Origin: Hemicentrotus pulcherrimus
Lineage: Eukaryota > Echinodermata > Echinoidea > Camarodonta > Strongylocentrotidae
DNA length: 64,000 bases
Direction of reading: 5' to 3'
Assembly: GCA_003118195.1 (NCBI GenBank)
Contig: BEXV01000003.1
Location: 416,657-480,656 of the forward strand
The notes under the pieces were generated by a model. The model saw only the letters and a list, made by a program, of their open reading frames with translations. It did not search any database and had not been told where the DNA came from. The stretch's first letter is position 1; each line of letters begins with the position of its first letter. Below are positions 39,801 to 51,047 of the stretch, piece after piece. The position numbers were made by a program, and so were the translations under genes.

Positions 39801-40609
39801 CTTAATCAAATATAGACATTTATGATTGTTCTTAAAATTGATGTGGTTCGTTTGCTTTAATGCGGAAAAAACATCTGTGATTTACGAGCCTTAAGGCAAA
39901 CTAATGATACATTTCTATAAATATTTAAATACAATTATCGAAACACTAAAAATTCGATTGCTATTTGTGCATGTTTTGTATTCCAATTGTTTGTTGGGAT
40001 CAGCGTTGAGTTGGGGGGGGGTCCCTTGTCGAGGGTTCGTCTGCAATACAAGTTCATCTATACTCGGTCAACGTCCTAATTTCCCGTTCTCATTTCATTT
40101 CTGTTTACCAACCGAATCATTTCTCAATTGTAAGAAACTCAAACGGGAGACAAATTGCAATTCAGCCAAGTCAATGACACCTGTATAACATTGAATAAGA
40201 ACGAGAAAGAAAAAAAAAAAAACACCACATACTCTCACACAAACGAAATGATTTATTTCCTCCGCGATCGTTGCGATAATCCTATTAAAGTTGTTCCTTT
40301 TTATACTACCCCTTTGACAGTTGCATGTGCATATAATAGCATCGGCAAAGATTTGTCAAAAAAGGTAATTTTTTCCGCATTGGGCTAAAATATGTCTTTT
40401 TTGGTGCGGTTTCCCAGGCGAGAATCGAAATAATCGGGAGACTAATCGGAGTAATATTGCCAAGCTTTGTTTGCTTAGCGGCAAAACCTCAAGCGTAACG
40501 GATCATATTATTGTTCTCTAAGGTGGTGCCAATAAGTGGTCCTGAAAGAGGGGTAGAGCTGGAACAGGACCAGAAATATTGTTCCTTTACGGTCAAAGAT
40601 CGGTCACCG
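36879..40609. other. gene-free stretch
   Basis: AT-rich. It holds a perfect hairpin at 37593-37616 (AAGATGGTA, 6-nt loop, complement) and a T/G homopolymer near 38745-38760. Sequence around 37640-37690 looks like the edge of a DNA transposon but I cannot assign it. No gene is supported. Confidence 0.4.
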
Positions 40610-40904
40610 GGAACAGGGGGTGTTTCACAAAGATCCTAAGTTGAACTTAACTCTAAGTTGGACTTAAAAACTATGGAGACCCATTTGTAGCCTTAAAACA
40701 AAGTATATTCTAAAGCAAAAATTGAATTCTAGACTTATTTTTATAAAAATAAAAAAAAAAAAAAAAAAACTCTCCTTGAAAATAGAAAATATGAACGATT
40801 TCAATCAACATTTTATGCCTTTTAAAATATCCTTTACCAAATATAACGGCTTTCCATAAATTTTAAGTCCAACTTAGGATCTTTATGAAACACCACCTTG
40901 TTCC
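40610..40904. mobile_element. MITE-like element with terminal inverted repeats
   Basis: The left end GGAACAGGGGGTGTTTCAC leads into AAAGATCCTAAGTT. The reverse complement of the right end gives the same order, GGAACAAGGTGGTGTTTCAT then AAAGATCCTAAGTT. The arms match over more than 30 bases with a few differences. CTAAGTTGRACTTAA is duplicated inside the left arm. The middle is AT-rich, contains an A run and has no open frame. Size, terminal inverted repeats and lack of coding fit a miniature inverted-repeat transposable element. The outermost boundary and target-site duplication are uncertain, so the superfamily cannot be assigned. Confidence 0.7.
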
Positions 40905-42689
40905 TATTTGAATTGTTCAATTTTGTTCCATAGAAGGATTTTTTTTTTCCGGCACCGACACAACACGTGTCTCCACGATAGTCTAATTGAAATCTATGTT
41001 ATCAAAACTTTGAAAAGTTGATCATGCGACTGATATTCGTCGTGTCTCATATAGGATGTTGTGGACTTTAGCACTGTGGATTAATGACGGTACACATTTT
41101 TTGTTAAACCCTTGAGCAATTTTTACCGAACGTTATTCCTTGATCGGTTGCAGAAAACCGGAATTGATCAAAAAGAGTGCAAAATATAAACCCTGCATGC
41201 AGTATAAAATTACACACGCTGGTGCGGAGACAGGAGGTGGGAGGGGGGANGGGGGGGGCTTGTCTAAGGGCATGCTCATCTACATTTCAAAAATATTCTA
41301 GTCATTGAGTTGCAATTAAAATTATAGGCACATGATATGCAGCGTATACTGAAACTATTTTCCCCGTTTATTTGCTCTGTTTCTGCATGGAACCATACCA
41401 TTCACGCATGAGTAAGCATAGTCATTTAACAATAATTTAGTTTCCGAAAGAACAATGCAAAAATGGGGCATCAAACCATTCAAATGTTGATTTTTTATCT
41501 TGTAGAGTCAAAACAATCACGAGCAACATGAGCGGATAGGCATCTTGACCGTGCTTGTCAAAATCATGCAGTCCTCAGAATACAGTTGACACCCAAAGCT
41601 CAATCCTCCTCTGTGTTTCTCAATTTTCGGTTTTATTGTTGAACAAGAATATCTTACAGAATGGTGCGCATGTCTCGATATTTGCAAACTTTCTGGTCAT
41701 ACCTTCTTACAGTTAAATGAATGTGCCCACCCAAGCACGAAAGTTCAAAACTTGCTCCTAATCGATGTTTGTAGAGTATTAATTTTCCATTGATTTTAGG
41801 TATACTTATTTGACGGATTATATTAAAATTTAGAACAATAAAGAGGGTCCACTTTCTTTAGACAAAATGTTGAGTGTATTTGAGATGCAAATATTTATTA
41901 CAAAAGACATACGGATTTCATTCCATGTCACGATAATTCGATATTTTGTAGAATGCTTGAACCGATTTCCTCTCTCATAATTTGAAATACTTCATACGTT
42001 GCTTGAGGCATATTGGTTAAACTGATTTTGGTAAAAGGAAATATGTGTACGGTTATATTTGTGGGACAAACATACATGTAGCTCAATTGTGTGGCGTAGA
42101 CAATTTTTAGTTGAACCGGCTAACACTATTCCCCTAAAAGAGGCCCAGAAAAACCGAAACAAAACTTGCAAGGGTCTAGACCCGGTCACTGTTTATCATT
42201 TTTAGGAAAATATGGCACTGTACTTTAAGTCATAGACGAAATATTTATTGTCATAAAACATATGTAATCCTATACTCTCAGATGTACAGTTTCCTTCCTT
42301 AAATTGAAAAATAAAAGCAATATTTCACAATAGAGCCACCAAGGTGAGGGTCATAATGGGATATCGACATGGTTCATAAATAATGAAGTGGACGGATATA
42401 AGATTTGTGGTCAAACCGATAATATTATTGTTCTCAACGGAATGCATTCATTTTCGGTTGCTCTCTTGGGGAGTTATTTATGGAATGAATAGTGCATGTT
42501 AAACTTTGTACAGGGGAAATGGAATTAAAGGGACGAATTTGAGAGGGAGAAGAGAAGAGATTTTAACAAAAAGTCCCTGTGTTGTAATTAAAGAATAGTG
42601 CCTAACTTGACTTATTTACAATAAAAAAGCTGAAATCATACCTTTATTTTTCTTCTTAATTTGTTGATTGATTAAGGGACAGCGCCGAT
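40905..42689. other. gene-free stretch
   Basis: It holds a G-rich run with a single N at 41250. No gene, RNA or element is supported. Confidence 0.4.
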
Positions 42690-42870
42690 TATAATTATTA
42701 TCATTATTGTTATTTTCATTGTTATTATAAGTTTATTACTGTTCTTATTACTATTATTATCATCATTATCATTATTATCGTTACTATAATTATTTTTTAT
42801 TCTAAATTTTATTACAAGTTCATTATTATCGTTATCATCATTAATAATATTATCATTGTTATTATCAAAA
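42690..42870. repeat. degenerate (ATT)n-type array
   Basis: ATT, ATC and GTT triplets in irregular order. It is an old, interrupted trinucleotide array. Confidence 0.8.
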
Positions 42871-42933
42871 TTAAATAAATTGACTAATTGGTGAAAAGAA
42901 GTAATTAATATATATATAAAATTGTACGTAGTT

Positions 42934-42934
<1 letters not shown>

Positions 42935-42982
<48 letters not shown>

Positions 42983-42992
42983 AAGAGAGAGA
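42935..42992. repeat. (GA)n microsatellite
   Basis: GA repeats with three AAAG interruptions. Confidence 0.95.
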
Positions 42993-43433
42993 TTATTTGT
43001 GAATAAATTCATAGAAGTATGTGACGATTATGGAAACAGAGAGCAGATGCATGAAATAGGAGAGGGAAAAAAAAACTCGCACATAATAGAATTAAACACC
43101 ACTTCCATGACATAAAAGAAGAAATATTAAACTTGTAATACTCCGAAAAAAAAAATTGAATAAACAGTAATCTTGCACCATTGCAAAGGAACGAACGTGT
43201 ATCAAGATCACGTCTACATTTGTAAACGCTAGCAGAAATAAAGGGCATTCGACATTTACTTCAATTCATTGAAAAACCCTACACAAACAAGTTTTCGGAG
43301 TATACAACTGGACAATAATTACAGAAGTTCAGAAGTCAACAAAGTCCATAGTATGAATCCGCAACTGAATCATTATTCTTATTTTTTTTTCTTTAAAAAT
43401 CTATATGCAATTGAATGGATTGCGACATGCATT
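42993..43433. other. gene-free stretch
   Basis: AT-rich with A and T homopolymers; nothing recognisable. Confidence 0.4.
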
Positions 43434-43521
43434 TTCTCTCTCTCTTTCTTTTCCCCTCTCTCATTTTCTCTCTCTCCCCATCTCTCTCTCTCTCTTTACC
43501 TTCTCTCTCTCCCTCTCTCAT
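43434..43521. repeat. (CT)n-rich tract
   Basis: CTCT repeats with CCC and TTTC variants. The Ser/Leu-rich + frames and Glu/Arg-rich - frames are translations of the repeat. Confidence 0.9.
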
Positions 43522-44253
43522 GCAGAGGGCATTGCCCCCCACCAAACTCGTAAGATGCCAAAATATGATTGGATTTTTTTGTTTAGTTGTATAGACCAGC
43601 TGACTAGATACGTGGAGACAGCCCCGTGAAGTGAAGGGTGGAAAGGGCGTCCACGATGGACCGAGGCGATACAAATCCAACAATTGCGGTGAAGAAGAAA
43701 AAAAAAACTCTCAAAATAGATCCAAAAGAACAGTTATTCTCTCTATTTCCCTTCCAGTGCTGGTGCGTATTCAATCGGACGTGGGTGACAAAACACATCA
43801 AACACGACGAGAAACATTCCCAGAATTTTATTCCTTTTTTTTTTTTGCTTCTTCCGAATAACATTCTTGTATCTTAACGATGTTGAGCTAAGATGACAGT
43901 AAATTGCTACATGTACTTCTAACACATTACTGTCGAGGGAATTAATATCACTGCGGTTTCAACACCATTTACATTTCACGTCTAAACCTATTGGGCTGAG
44001 TATTCCAACTCGTACTTCTAAAATATTTAGACATTTATGACTGCTAATCCAAATAGTTTTCCAAAAACCTTCCGTAGGAAAATATCTCATTAGCTTCCAT
44101 GCTGGTCTCATTTAAGTTCTACATAAATTGAATAAGTCATGAAAATGACCAGGAAAGTTCAAAAAGGGTCAACATGTCTATATTCAACTTTATCAGTTTG
44201 TTAACTTACTTGAGCGGACAAGCTAATATTTTGAATTTTTTAAAAATTCAATA
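43522..44253. other. gene-free stretch with a palindrome at its end
   Basis: No gene is supported. At about 44224-44255 lies a near-perfect palindrome built on TTGAATTTTTTAAAAATTCA, able to form a long hairpin on either strand. Confidence 0.4.
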
Positions 44254-44299
44254 TTCTCTCTCCCTGTCCCCATCTCTCTCTCTCTCTCTCTCTCTCTCT
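44254..44299. repeat. (CT)n microsatellite abutting the gap
   Basis: CT repeats that run directly into N. Confidence 0.95.
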
Positions 44300-44387
44300 N
44301 NNNNNNNNNNNNNNNNNNNNNNNNNNNNNNNNNNNNNNNNNNNNNNNNNNNNNNNNNNNNNNNNNNNNNNNNNNNNNNNNNNNNNNN
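44300..44387. other. assembly gap, 88 N
   Basis: N block between a CT repeat and a C run. Frames that cross it are artefacts. Confidence 1.
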
Positions 44388-44407
44388 CCCCCCCCCCCCC
44401 CCCCCCC
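44388..44407. repeat. poly-C run
   Basis: Twenty C immediately after the gap. Confidence 0.95.
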
Positions 44408-46658
44408 GCCACACCAGTGTTTTTCGATGTGGTAATTTTTTTTAATGGTATAATCAGCACAATAGATAAGAAACACAATAATGTATGCGGGCATCTCTCC
44501 ACCAAATATACATGACAATAAAACTCATGTATGCCTATTCGGTCACCATGATACATGAATATAATGAAATGGTCTGGCATCTCGTTGCCCAAAATTATCT
44601 TATTCTTAAATGTTGCAAGCGATTGAAAAAGAAAGAGCGTGGTAAAACGTAATTTCGAATAGAAATATATTAAATATTTTAAAGATAAATTCGGGCACCT
44701 CGCTGTCAAATAGAAGGATATTAGGGAACCTCGTTGCCCAAATATGGAGCTATTAAAGGCATTTCGCTGCCAGAACTCACCCTGTTGCTAAAAATGTTGC
44801 GAGGGAGCGAAGCGAATGATGAAGAAAGACACTGTATTATATTTAAAATGCCCTTTTCCTCATGAAACTACTTACTCTAGCGGTTTCTAATATTTGGTTT
44901 TCTCGAAATTGAAAGTAATTTTTTTGATATAGCCACATTTATCTGGAGGCACCCCTAGAGATGTCTTGTGGCACCTTAGAGTGTCGTGGCACCACGATTG
45001 AAACATGCTGTCCTATGGGTATGATCTATGTTGTTCTGTCTGTCATTTTTCTTGTGTTTAATTTTGTTTTATGGAGGAATACAATTTCCAACCACACTCT
45101 TTGTTTTGATTATTTAACTTCCTCTATTCTGTAAACAAGCCAATAGGTTTTAATACTGCCTCGATTTTCGACATGCTATACGTGGATTCAAAGACATTGT
45201 AGAGTGTGCAACATTTTGTGTGTGTAACAATTCCACACGATGTGACGATTGCGACTTCAGTTGAGAACCAACACAATGATAAATACATAACTTTTACGAG
45301 CACGTATCTAATATTCGTCTCGAAGGGTCTTACAATTTTGTACAAATAACCATTATCTGCCCATGCGCATATTGTAGCTACAAACTGGCATATAATTTGG
45401 GGGTGAGCGCTCTCAAGCACTCAAAGGTGAAATATTTAAAGGGCTCATAATCTGCGCCCTGTTTTTTATTTTAAAAAAAAGCTAAATTGCTATGGCAAAA
45501 GTGCTCTCAGTCGATCAAATACCATGATTTCAGTAGCTTATAACAGTTATTGTAACTTGTCATAGATACAATAAGAAGTAGAACCCTGGTCTTACACAAG
45601 GTTCCTGGTTTCCAGGTTACCCGTAGTGCCAGAAATGATGCAAAATGATAAACATATCAACCACATTGTTATGTATGCAAGGCTCATTGAATTTAATTTT
45701 GTCTGACATAGCTACATTTGTAACGAGGTTTCCTACAGAGCTTTATACATGCCCACCCATATGTATCTTTCATTCTTTATGAAATCCAAATACTGCACCC
45801 CGCTGTAGCCTATCGTTTAGTATACTGAAGTAGTTTTAGTTCAATCAGAATAGCGTCCTACACAGCGTTTGTCTATTCAAGCATTATCCCATTAATTGCA
45901 TCCCTTAGTATTATTGTTTGGCAGTTAAAAGCAAAAACAAAACAGGCAGCAACAACAACAACAACTATTAAGTCATCTATCTTCGAAGTGGTTTTAAATT
46001 CATAGACTGTATTATCACATTTCACCTGTTATCGTTTCAATATAATAAAATGGCCGCCGGACATCAACCCCTATTCCTCAGTTCATTCAAATTTGTGAAT
46101 CCAAATTATTCACTGCGTATTTCCTTCTCCGAATAATTACCCAAATTTTCTTCAATTTTTTGCGTTTAGAATGTTTTCTTTCCATGTCTCATTCTATTAT
46201 CTGTCCTCTGTTCACGCCGCTCTCCACTCCTCCCCTCCCCTATCGCCTTTCACGCTCTCGATTCCCGTCCGACCACAAACGGACCAACGTGAAAAGTACA
46301 CAGGAAATGCAATCTGATTGGAATTATTATACTCGGTGAATACATCTTTATGAGTGATACCGGAGATCAACTGGACTTTGTGGACTTGAAATTCAATTTG
46401 GCATGTCCAATCTGCCTGCGAGAGGGCATCTCACAATTATACTTCATCCCCGGGTCATAACATGATAGGTGGATGTCCAGAGGCTGATACAATGGACCTC
46501 TCATCTCCGATCATCATTGCCGAGATTGAGAGAAATATCATTATTTAAAGAGATTGCGACTGGTTTGCTTTTTAACATCAGAAATTAAGTTAATGGTTGA
46601 CCTTTCTCTCACCTCTTCATTTTTTGTTAAATTAATGTTCAAAGTTGAACCCGAGGAA
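44408..46658. other. gene-free stretch with a short degenerate repeat
   Basis: Around 44576-44815 the motif (A)CCTCGYTGCCCAAA recurs, with three units about 32-33 bases apart (44694, 44727, 44759). TTGCAAGCGATTG and TTGCGAGGGAGCGAAGCG also appear after two of the copies. A CAA-repeat lies near 45950. No gene is supported in the rest. Confidence 0.4.
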
Positions 46659-46848
46659 GCGCGATAGCTCAGTGGTATAGAGCAGAAGTCTCGTAACTGA
46701 GAGGTCCAGAGTTCAAAGCCAAGTCAAAGCGCTAGTGCCGTTTGGTAAGGCATTAGTCCTCATTACCAAGTCCCACGGAGAGGACTTAAAGTCATCGGGC
46801 CAATGGTTGTTTACTTACAAGCATTTACATGCTTTCTTAGCAGTCAGG
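46659..46848 (+). mobile_element. SINE family B, tRNA-derived, with head
   Basis: The head begins GCGCGATAGCTCAGTGG with a good A box (46665-46675). A loop resembling a threonine tRNA anticodon arm (CTCGTAA) and a weakened B box (GAGTTCAAAGCC, 46709-46720) follow. The body runs through GGTAAGGCATTAGTCCTCAT and GGAGAGGACTTAAAG to CTTTCTTAGCAGTCAGG. There is no matching 3' acceptor strand, so this is not a functional tRNA gene. Related copies lie at 36305-36446 (+) and 48529-48712 (-). Confidence 0.85.
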
Positions 46849-48034
46849 TATATTAAACAATAACCAAGGCACACTGACAAAGCGAATCCAAACAGACCGA
46901 TAAAGGACACAATAATTAACATTCGGAGTAACGGGGTTACTTTTTTGGTCAATAACACCAGTCTATGTTTTCCATGTCGGTCTACGATACATAAAATTAT
47001 GTATGGCATATCCGGAAAGAAACTGACTCTCCTCTGCGAAAACTGAATCTACTCACTTTACGCAATTTGTTTTGGACCTAAATCATGCAGTTTTACCATC
47101 GCGTGACATCAACATTGGTAAACAACAAGTGTATTGTCATCAAAAATAATATATCTAATCTTAACCAAACTGTTATCCAATTTCAACTCCTAAAAAAGAC
47201 AGTGGACGTTATGTTGCAATAACAAAGTCTCATAATCACTGATCAGGCTAATACAAATATGAGCCCAATATAATACGCTTACCTGGATGAGATGAGATAT
47301 ACATGTATGAGGTACATGTATAACTATAAGTAAGCGATGCTAGTAAACAAGTGGATGTGTTTTACTCGACAAAAATACAAGTACACACGCAATTGATACT
47401 GCATGGATTTGCTTGCTTTTGGTGGACTTTTGAAGAAGCTAGGCTATCTGTGAATGGTGGGAAATGTCAAAGCCAGTCAACCTCTTCTCCATCAAACAGA
47501 CAAACAAAACGAGCTCTCGGAAACTGATCTGGTCGAGCAAATCTCCTTCAATCCGCTTTATCCTTGGTAAATGACAAGCCATGGACTTGACTGGAAGGCC
47601 CGACTTCCACTTCTTAAGCCCAGGTTGGCTATCTTATCCTGGTTTGGTATTTTAGATGTAAAGAGTTGGTAGAGAGGGTAGGGGTGAAGGGTTTCTATTC
47701 AAGAATTGTGGCAGTTGGTAGAGAATTTTAAGACAAAAATCAGGGATCTGGTGCCAATTTCTGAACATAGTCATAAGTCGCAAGTTCGTAGACATTCCAT
47801 ATAGAAACGTGTGTTAATACAAACATTTATTTCAAAAATCACAAAACAGTTTGCGTATAGTATAGAGGGTTGGAAGAAAATGAGGTAAAAACAGGTTTTA
47901 TTCAAACAGGCTTATTAGTTGTTAGAGATTTTGGCGGAGAAAAGGCTGTAGGGCGTTTTAGTGTAACAAATAATAAATGAATCTGAATTCATTATTTATA
48001 CGGAATGCCGTCTCTAAGCATTTTATACAGATAT
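46849..48034. other. gene-free stretch with diverged dispersed repeats
   Basis: From about 47660 words such as GTTGGTAGAGAATTTT and GTTGTTAGAGATTTTGG recur, and they reappear at 48310-48440 on the far side of a SINE. No gene is supported. Confidence 0.4.
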
Positions 48035-48307
48035 TAGTATAACCCCGCTTATCGGTTTCATTCACGCACACAATGCCCACATTTTCTACTCCCTGGGGAG
48101 TATTCCTGCTATATGGTCACCGTGAAGGTATACTATAGCCATTTCTATCACAAAGGCTTTCGTCATCCTACCAGGTCCTCATTTCTCTCCTGGGTATGGA
48201 GTGGCAAATGTAGATGAATGCCTTGCCAAAGGACATTAGAACCGTGTCGGGGATCGAACCCACGACCTTTTCATTTCAAGTCTGCAACTGCGCTACGTTG
48301 CAGACTT
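48035..48307 (-). mobile_element. SINE family A, minus strand
   Basis: The reverse complement of 48250-48260 is a perfect B box, GGTTCGATCCC, in the same GTCGTGGGTTCGATCCCCGA context as the copy at 36543. The body shares GGCAAGGCATTCATCTACAT, CCTGGTAGGATGACGAAAG and ACTCCCCAGGGAGTAG. The 5' part of the head is replaced by a perfect 10-bp inverted repeat (48278-48287 and 48298-48307). The Met frame that starts at 48214 on + is a chance frame through the SINE. Confidence 0.85.
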
Positions 48308-48528
48308 GTTGGTACGTTGTTGGTACGTTGGTAGAGAATTTTGAGAAAGTTAGGGGATTTTTTAAACAGGCAAGGTCGTTGGAAGAGATTTGGAACAAAA
48401 TGATATTGAGGAGTATTTGTAGGGTAGTGTATTTGTTTGTAACAGACAACTCGTGGATTGGACTGGATTGGAGGAGATTTCTACTTTCACTTTCTAAACC
48501 CATGTTTGGTGTTCGATGATTGTCTTAA

Positions 48529-48712
48529 CCTGACTGCTAAGAAAGCATGTATATGCTAGTAGGTAAACAACCAGGGCACCCACGGCTTTTAATCCTCTCC
48601 GAGGGACAGGTTAATGAGGGTAAGTGTCTTACTAAAGGGCACGAGCGAATTGACCTGGTTTCGAACCCGGGACCCCCGGTTCGAGACCACTGCTCTACCA
48701 CTGAGCCGTCAT
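48529..48712 (-). mobile_element. SINE family B, minus strand, with head
   Basis: Read on the minus strand it starts GACGGCTCAGTGGTAGAGCA (A box; reverse complement at about 48698-48707), has a B box GGGTTCGAAACC, and then the family B body: GACACTTACCCTCATTA, CTCGGAGAGGATTAAAAG, and CTTTCTTAGCAGTCAGG at its 3' end. Both promoter boxes are better kept than in the copy at 46659. Confidence 0.85.
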
Positions 48713-49934
48713 ATCAATATTAGTTATCCTTTTTGATATTAGTAATAAGTCGATAAATTACTCCAAAAGATGATAAAAAGTAAAATTACACATCTGCGTA
48801 CACATGAATTTTTAATTACTTTGACTGAAAAAACAAAATGTTTCCCGTGTTCTAAACGTTTATCATGCTTCTTAAAACTCAACGATTTTTAAAATATTAT
48901 TTATATCTATAAGGTTTACTAATTCACAAGCATTTGACCAGGATTCATAAAATGGTTCCCGTCTGTCGAATTCGTTTCAGATATTTTCTCTTCTTAGTTG
49001 TCTCTAGTATCCGATTATTTGACGAAAAAGTGCAACTAAATGATTGGACAGTAACCAAGGCAACTGTAATGTTTGGTTTGTGTACCTGGTGATCATTATA
49101 AAAATGCTTCCCGTAGCCTTCATTCAACTCCTGTCTCCTATATGTTTTGTTGTTGGTGGTCTCATTTCTACTTTTCCTATTCTTTTCTTTCTTTTCTTTT
49201 AAATTATTGTCAACATGTTCTATCTACCCGTATGATATGAACATAATATTTTTTTTTAAAGCTAATTTTTAAATACGGAACGTTTCTCTTAAAATGTTTT
49301 AGACAATAACTGGTCTAGTTTTAGACTACCATTGGTCCAATTTAGGACATGAATAGGTCCACCCTAGATGATGTCAAAGAACATGACATGATCTCATCGA
49401 AAATGGCGTGGGCGGGCAAATAAATGTACCACATTAACCCCCAGCTTCTCCATCACACGACCTCACGTAAGGAGACAACCGCGATGATGCCCCGTGAAGG
49501 GAGCCAAGGAGTTAAGACTCGTGCCGGGCGGGGGCTCCACTAGCAACATGTAAATAGAAACATGCTAGGCAAACAAACGGTTTGGGAGCGCAGCTTGCCT
49601 CCAATTGTCTTAAATAACGTGCAATTGGGGTAAAATAGATGAAACGAATGAGGGAGGAAACAACAGGCAATTCCAAAGAGACTGAAGGTCAACAAATTAC
49701 CATGCAGGGTATCACGGTCCCATATAGAGATCTATAAATTGCCTGCTGCTTATATTTTTTCCCACTTTTTTCGTAATTTTTCATAATGACGTCATAAATG
49801 ATGGACTATGTTTATATTGAGGTAAAGTTTAGGTTATTAGGATTGAGGACCAGTGATTCAAAATTCAAGTAGTTTAAAGAAACATCATTTTTCTTGATGT
49901 ATAAACCATTAAAATCGAGAATGAGTACAAATAT
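48713..49934. other. gene-free stretch
   Basis: No gene is supported. The part at about 49400-49640 is less AT-rich than its flanks but encodes nothing recognisable. Confidence 0.4.
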
Positions 49935-50265
49935 ATGGCAAGAACACTTGGGCTTAAACGCGGAAGTTATTTCTATTGTATGGAGCAGAAATGGACATTA
50001 ACGAAAACTATGGAAAAGAAAATCACACCATTTGAAAAATGGGTGCACAGGAGAATGATGAGAATATCATGGAAAGATAATGATACAAAAACCAACAGGG
50101 AAATACTTCACAATTATGGCAGGGCTTAAACAAAATATTCTGATAGGAATGGACATTAATAGACATCATAGTCTCATAGTATACTTAAGGGTGGCAGAAA
50201 ACAGAGATGTGTGGAAAAATGTTGAAATCAACCTCCGAGCTGGGAGAAGGTACCTTGCTCGATAG
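49935..50265 (+). pseudogene. decayed non-LTR retrotransposon (LINE) pol C-terminal fragment
   Basis: Non-LTR pol polyproteins encode endonuclease and reverse transcriptase, and this is a relic of the region after the RT domain. The frame contains WTLTKTMEKKITPFEKWVHR and then RMMRISWKDNDTKTN. This is the conserved pattern F..W..RRM.RISW.D..TN seen near the C-terminus of many invertebrate LINE pol proteins. Just upstream, FLLYGAE is encoded in a different frame, so at least one indel separates two halves of the usual LLYG.E.WTL motif. Downstream, after a stop near 50129 and a frame change, VAENRDVWKNVEINLRAG matches the usual last residues (A..R..W......LRAG). The intervening stretch is much shorter than in intact elements, so an internal deletion is present. 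The fragment is not functional. The clade is uncertain. Confidence 0.8.
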
Positions 50266-50577
50266 TACCGCATCCCTATCGTCATAAGATAGCAACGCGA
50301 CTGATCTTAAACACCTATTAATCCCGGGGAAAATACAAACCTATTTACATCTATTCTTTAAAATTAATTTCATTTAATGCCATTATTTTGTTGATGACGT
50401 CATTAATGAATAAAAACTCATCATAATGATAGGAATAATAGTGGATGCTTGTATATATAGCGCGTATGTCTGTCAGACTCGATACTCCTGGCGCTCAACA
50501 ATCATTACTCCGGCTTTAGCATGGCTACCATAATGGCGCTCCAGCATTTCAATTAAATAATTCCTGCCAGGTACCCA
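50266..50577. other. gene-free stretch between two LINE remnants
   Basis: The first bases may be 3' UTR of the LINE fragment just upstream. I see no other structure. Confidence 0.4.
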
Positions 50578-50990
50578 ATTTATTTATTTATTTATTAATA
50601 ATCTTATGACAGGGTAGCCCATTCACCAACAAGTAGTGGTCTTCCACGGGGCCCTGAATAAACATGAACATATTTACATCGTTTATAACGTTTATACAGA
50701 AAAGTTAAACAAATAATACTCGTTTGTAAAATAAACATATATCATTAACCTAGTAAACAGTTTGTCAATAGGAAAATATTGATTAAGGCGCAATAATGTG
50801 AATAAGTCATGTTAATATTACAGAACATGCAAGTTCTGTATGTTCGGCTGAGCCACTCACAAATTACAACTTTGTTTAAACAATCTTTTAGATGAATTGA
50901 CAGAGGAAGCCGTTCTCAACGAATTATCTAGCTTATTCCATTAAAATATGAAACCTGGGTCGATATAACAATAACAATGTTCAAAGTGGG
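50578..50990 (-). mobile_element. LINE 3' end (UTR and tail), minus strand
   Basis: On the minus strand the sequence reads GGGCCCCGTGGAAGACCACT, then GTGAATGGGCTACCCTGTCA, then ends in (TAAA)n at 50578-50595. This layout, and the GGCCCCGTG...GACCACT...GGGCTACCCT block, are familiar from the 3' ends of CR1/L2-type LINEs in aquatic animals. I name the clade from memory of such tails, so it is tentative. The upstream limit (50990) is approximate. No coding remnant was found. Confidence 0.55.
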
Positions 50991-51047
50991 TTTTCATAGC
51001 GCTTACTACATCGACGATATCCCCAAGTGCTTTGCTGACATTTCATG

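Noticed and set aside
46330..46460. Short + frame with a CPIC motif (FNLACPICLREG)
   Set aside because: One Cys pair is not a RING or zinc finger; the frame is about 45 codons and closes without further Cys or His ligands.
46659..46735. Functional tRNA gene
   Set aside because: A and B boxes are present, but the acceptor and T-arm do not pair, and the sequence continues into a SINE body shared with other copies.
48214..48519. 101-residue + frame with a GIEPTTF string
   Set aside because: It runs antisense through a SINE head and adjoining repeat; the string is the reverse complement of the B-box region.
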